A stretch of DNA of 5,820 bases, from contig CATISE010000102.1 in the NCBI GenBank assembly GCA_949538655.1, positions 1 through 5,820 on the forward strand, given 5' to 3'. How positions within the stretch are numbered: the stretch's first letter is position 1; each line of letters starts with the position of its first letter. Of the stretch, positions 5,419 through 5,820 are shown piece after piece. The notes under the pieces are model-generated. The model was not told the DNA's origin. It did no database searches and saw only the letters and a list, made by a program, of their open reading frames with translations. This DNA is from Marine Group II euryarchaeote MED-G33 (lineage in GTDB: Archaea; Thermoplasmatota; Poseidoniia; Poseidoniales; Thalassarchaeaceae). Position numbers and translations under genes: made by a program.

Positions 5419-5820
5419 ATGGAGTGGTCAACCGATGTTCTCTCTGGACCGGAGGGTGAGGACTGGAGGGTGCCAACTTCGGAACTTTCTTCACGCCAAT
5501 CGATTCTGATTTCTGCTCTTAAGGGGAGGAGTGCTTGGATCAATGATCCGGTCGACATGTACTGGTTGGTCGGCAATCGTCAAACCGGTGGAGTCCACAT
5601 CTCGTCGGATGGGAATGTAACGCAGTACGTCAGAAATTCACTGGAAAGGGCACGCTTTGAAGCGGGTGGAAATGATGCACCTCATCAAATTGTAAGTCAT
5701 CCCAGAATGTCGGTATTGAGCGAATCTGTTACAGATACTCCATCCATACAACTCGGGCGCATGCCCGCTTCAGATGCAGCCTTCCTGCAATCCAAGATTG
5801 GCAATGGTGGCGATTGCACA
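5419..5820 (+). CDS. Probable M24B (Xaa-Pro aminopeptidase/prolidase-like) protein, N-terminal domain; 3' end beyond the window
   Basis: An open frame of 134 codons runs off the right edge. The upstream in-frame stop at 5368-5370 and the lack of another ATG fix the start at 5419. After about 20 variable residues comes SELSSRQSILISALKGRSAW (21-40), then INDPVDMYWLVGNRQTGGVH (41-60), ISSDGNVTQYVRNSLERARF (61-80) and a segment ending in a pattern like LGRMPASDAAFLQSKIG (112-128). This resembles the creatinase/prolidase N-domain of M24B peptidases: R...L...L, then a strand and p.d..YLtG..q.g, then dg....vr...erA..e, then g...D.ip......l. In complete enzymes a C-terminal pita-bread domain with two metal ions (Asp, Asp, His, Glu, Glu) cleaves Xaa-Pro bonds; that domain is not in the window, so catalysis cannot be judged. 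It is divergent from pgk. Creatinase or other pita-bread relatives are possible alternatives. Confidence 0.68.
   Translation, partial: MEWSTDVLSGPEGEDWRVPTSELSSRQSILISALKGRSAWINDPVDMYWLVGNRQTGGVHISSDGNVTQYVRNSLERARFEAGGNDAPHQIVSHPRMSVLSESVTDTPSIQLGRMPASDAAFLQSKIGNGGDCT

Noticed and set aside
5252..5576. Two minus-strand frames upstream of pgk
   Set aside because: They are low-complexity Pro/Arg/Ser-rich frames opposite the better supported M24B-like gene, and neither is in frame with pgk.
1..5820. CRISPR arrays, transposon ends, toxin-antitoxin or phage genes
   Set aside because: I found no regularly spaced repeats, terminal inverted repeats around an ORF, transposase motifs or phage-type proteins; all substantial ORFs are explained by chromosomal families.

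Overview
The window looks like part of the chromosome of an uncultured archaeon, most likely a marine planktonic euryarchaeon (Poseidoniia / Marine Group II or a relative). Three points suggest this. The phosphoglycerate kinase has archaeal-type motifs (LAHQSRPG, YVNDAF..SHR, GGVKCDDS, GGGHT). The tRNA-Thr has a U discriminator, which is the archaeal rather than the bacterial identity base. Shine-Dalgarno sequences are nearly absent. The lineage is an inference, because no marker gene is present. Coding density is very high, and every stretch without a gene is under 100 bases.

Layout, left to right. (1) Positions 1-644, minus strand: the N-terminal 214 residues of a DUF354-family (GT-B-like) protein, whose 3' end lies off the left edge. 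(2) Divergent from it, plus strand 710-2762: a RidA/YjgF enamine deaminase, a 76-residue protein with two membrane segments, and an AlgC-like phosphomannomutase/phosphoglucomutase. A 63-base gap before the last of these holds a short hairpin and a perfect palindrome. (3) Convergent with that cluster, minus strand 4031-2759: tRNA-Thr(CGT), a class I SAM-dependent methyltransferase and a four-helix DUF3147 membrane protein. The DUF3147 stop codon shares the tetranucleotide TTAA with the mutase stop. (4) Minus strand 5340-4078: archaeal phosphoglycerate kinase, directly upstream of the tRNA. (5) Divergent from pgk, plus strand 5419 to the right edge: the N-terminal 134 residues of a protein resembling the creatinase/prolidase N-domain of M24B (Xaa-Pro) peptidases.

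The genes are mainly housekeeping metabolism: lower glycolysis/gluconeogenesis (Pgk), hexose-phosphate isomerisation for glycan precursors (PMM/PGM), possible glycan or lipid-glycan synthesis (DUF354), detoxification of reactive enamines (RidA) and peptide turnover (M24B). Three genes have no firm function: the two-helix protein, the methyltransferase and the DUF3147 protein. I see no CRISPR array, insertion sequence, phage gene, toxin-antitoxin pair or defence cassette, and no convincing case for a novel system. The most useful second looks are the uncharacterised RidA-linked membrane protein, the tRNA-methyltransferase-DUF3147 unit, and the bacterial-looking mutase in an archaeal context.
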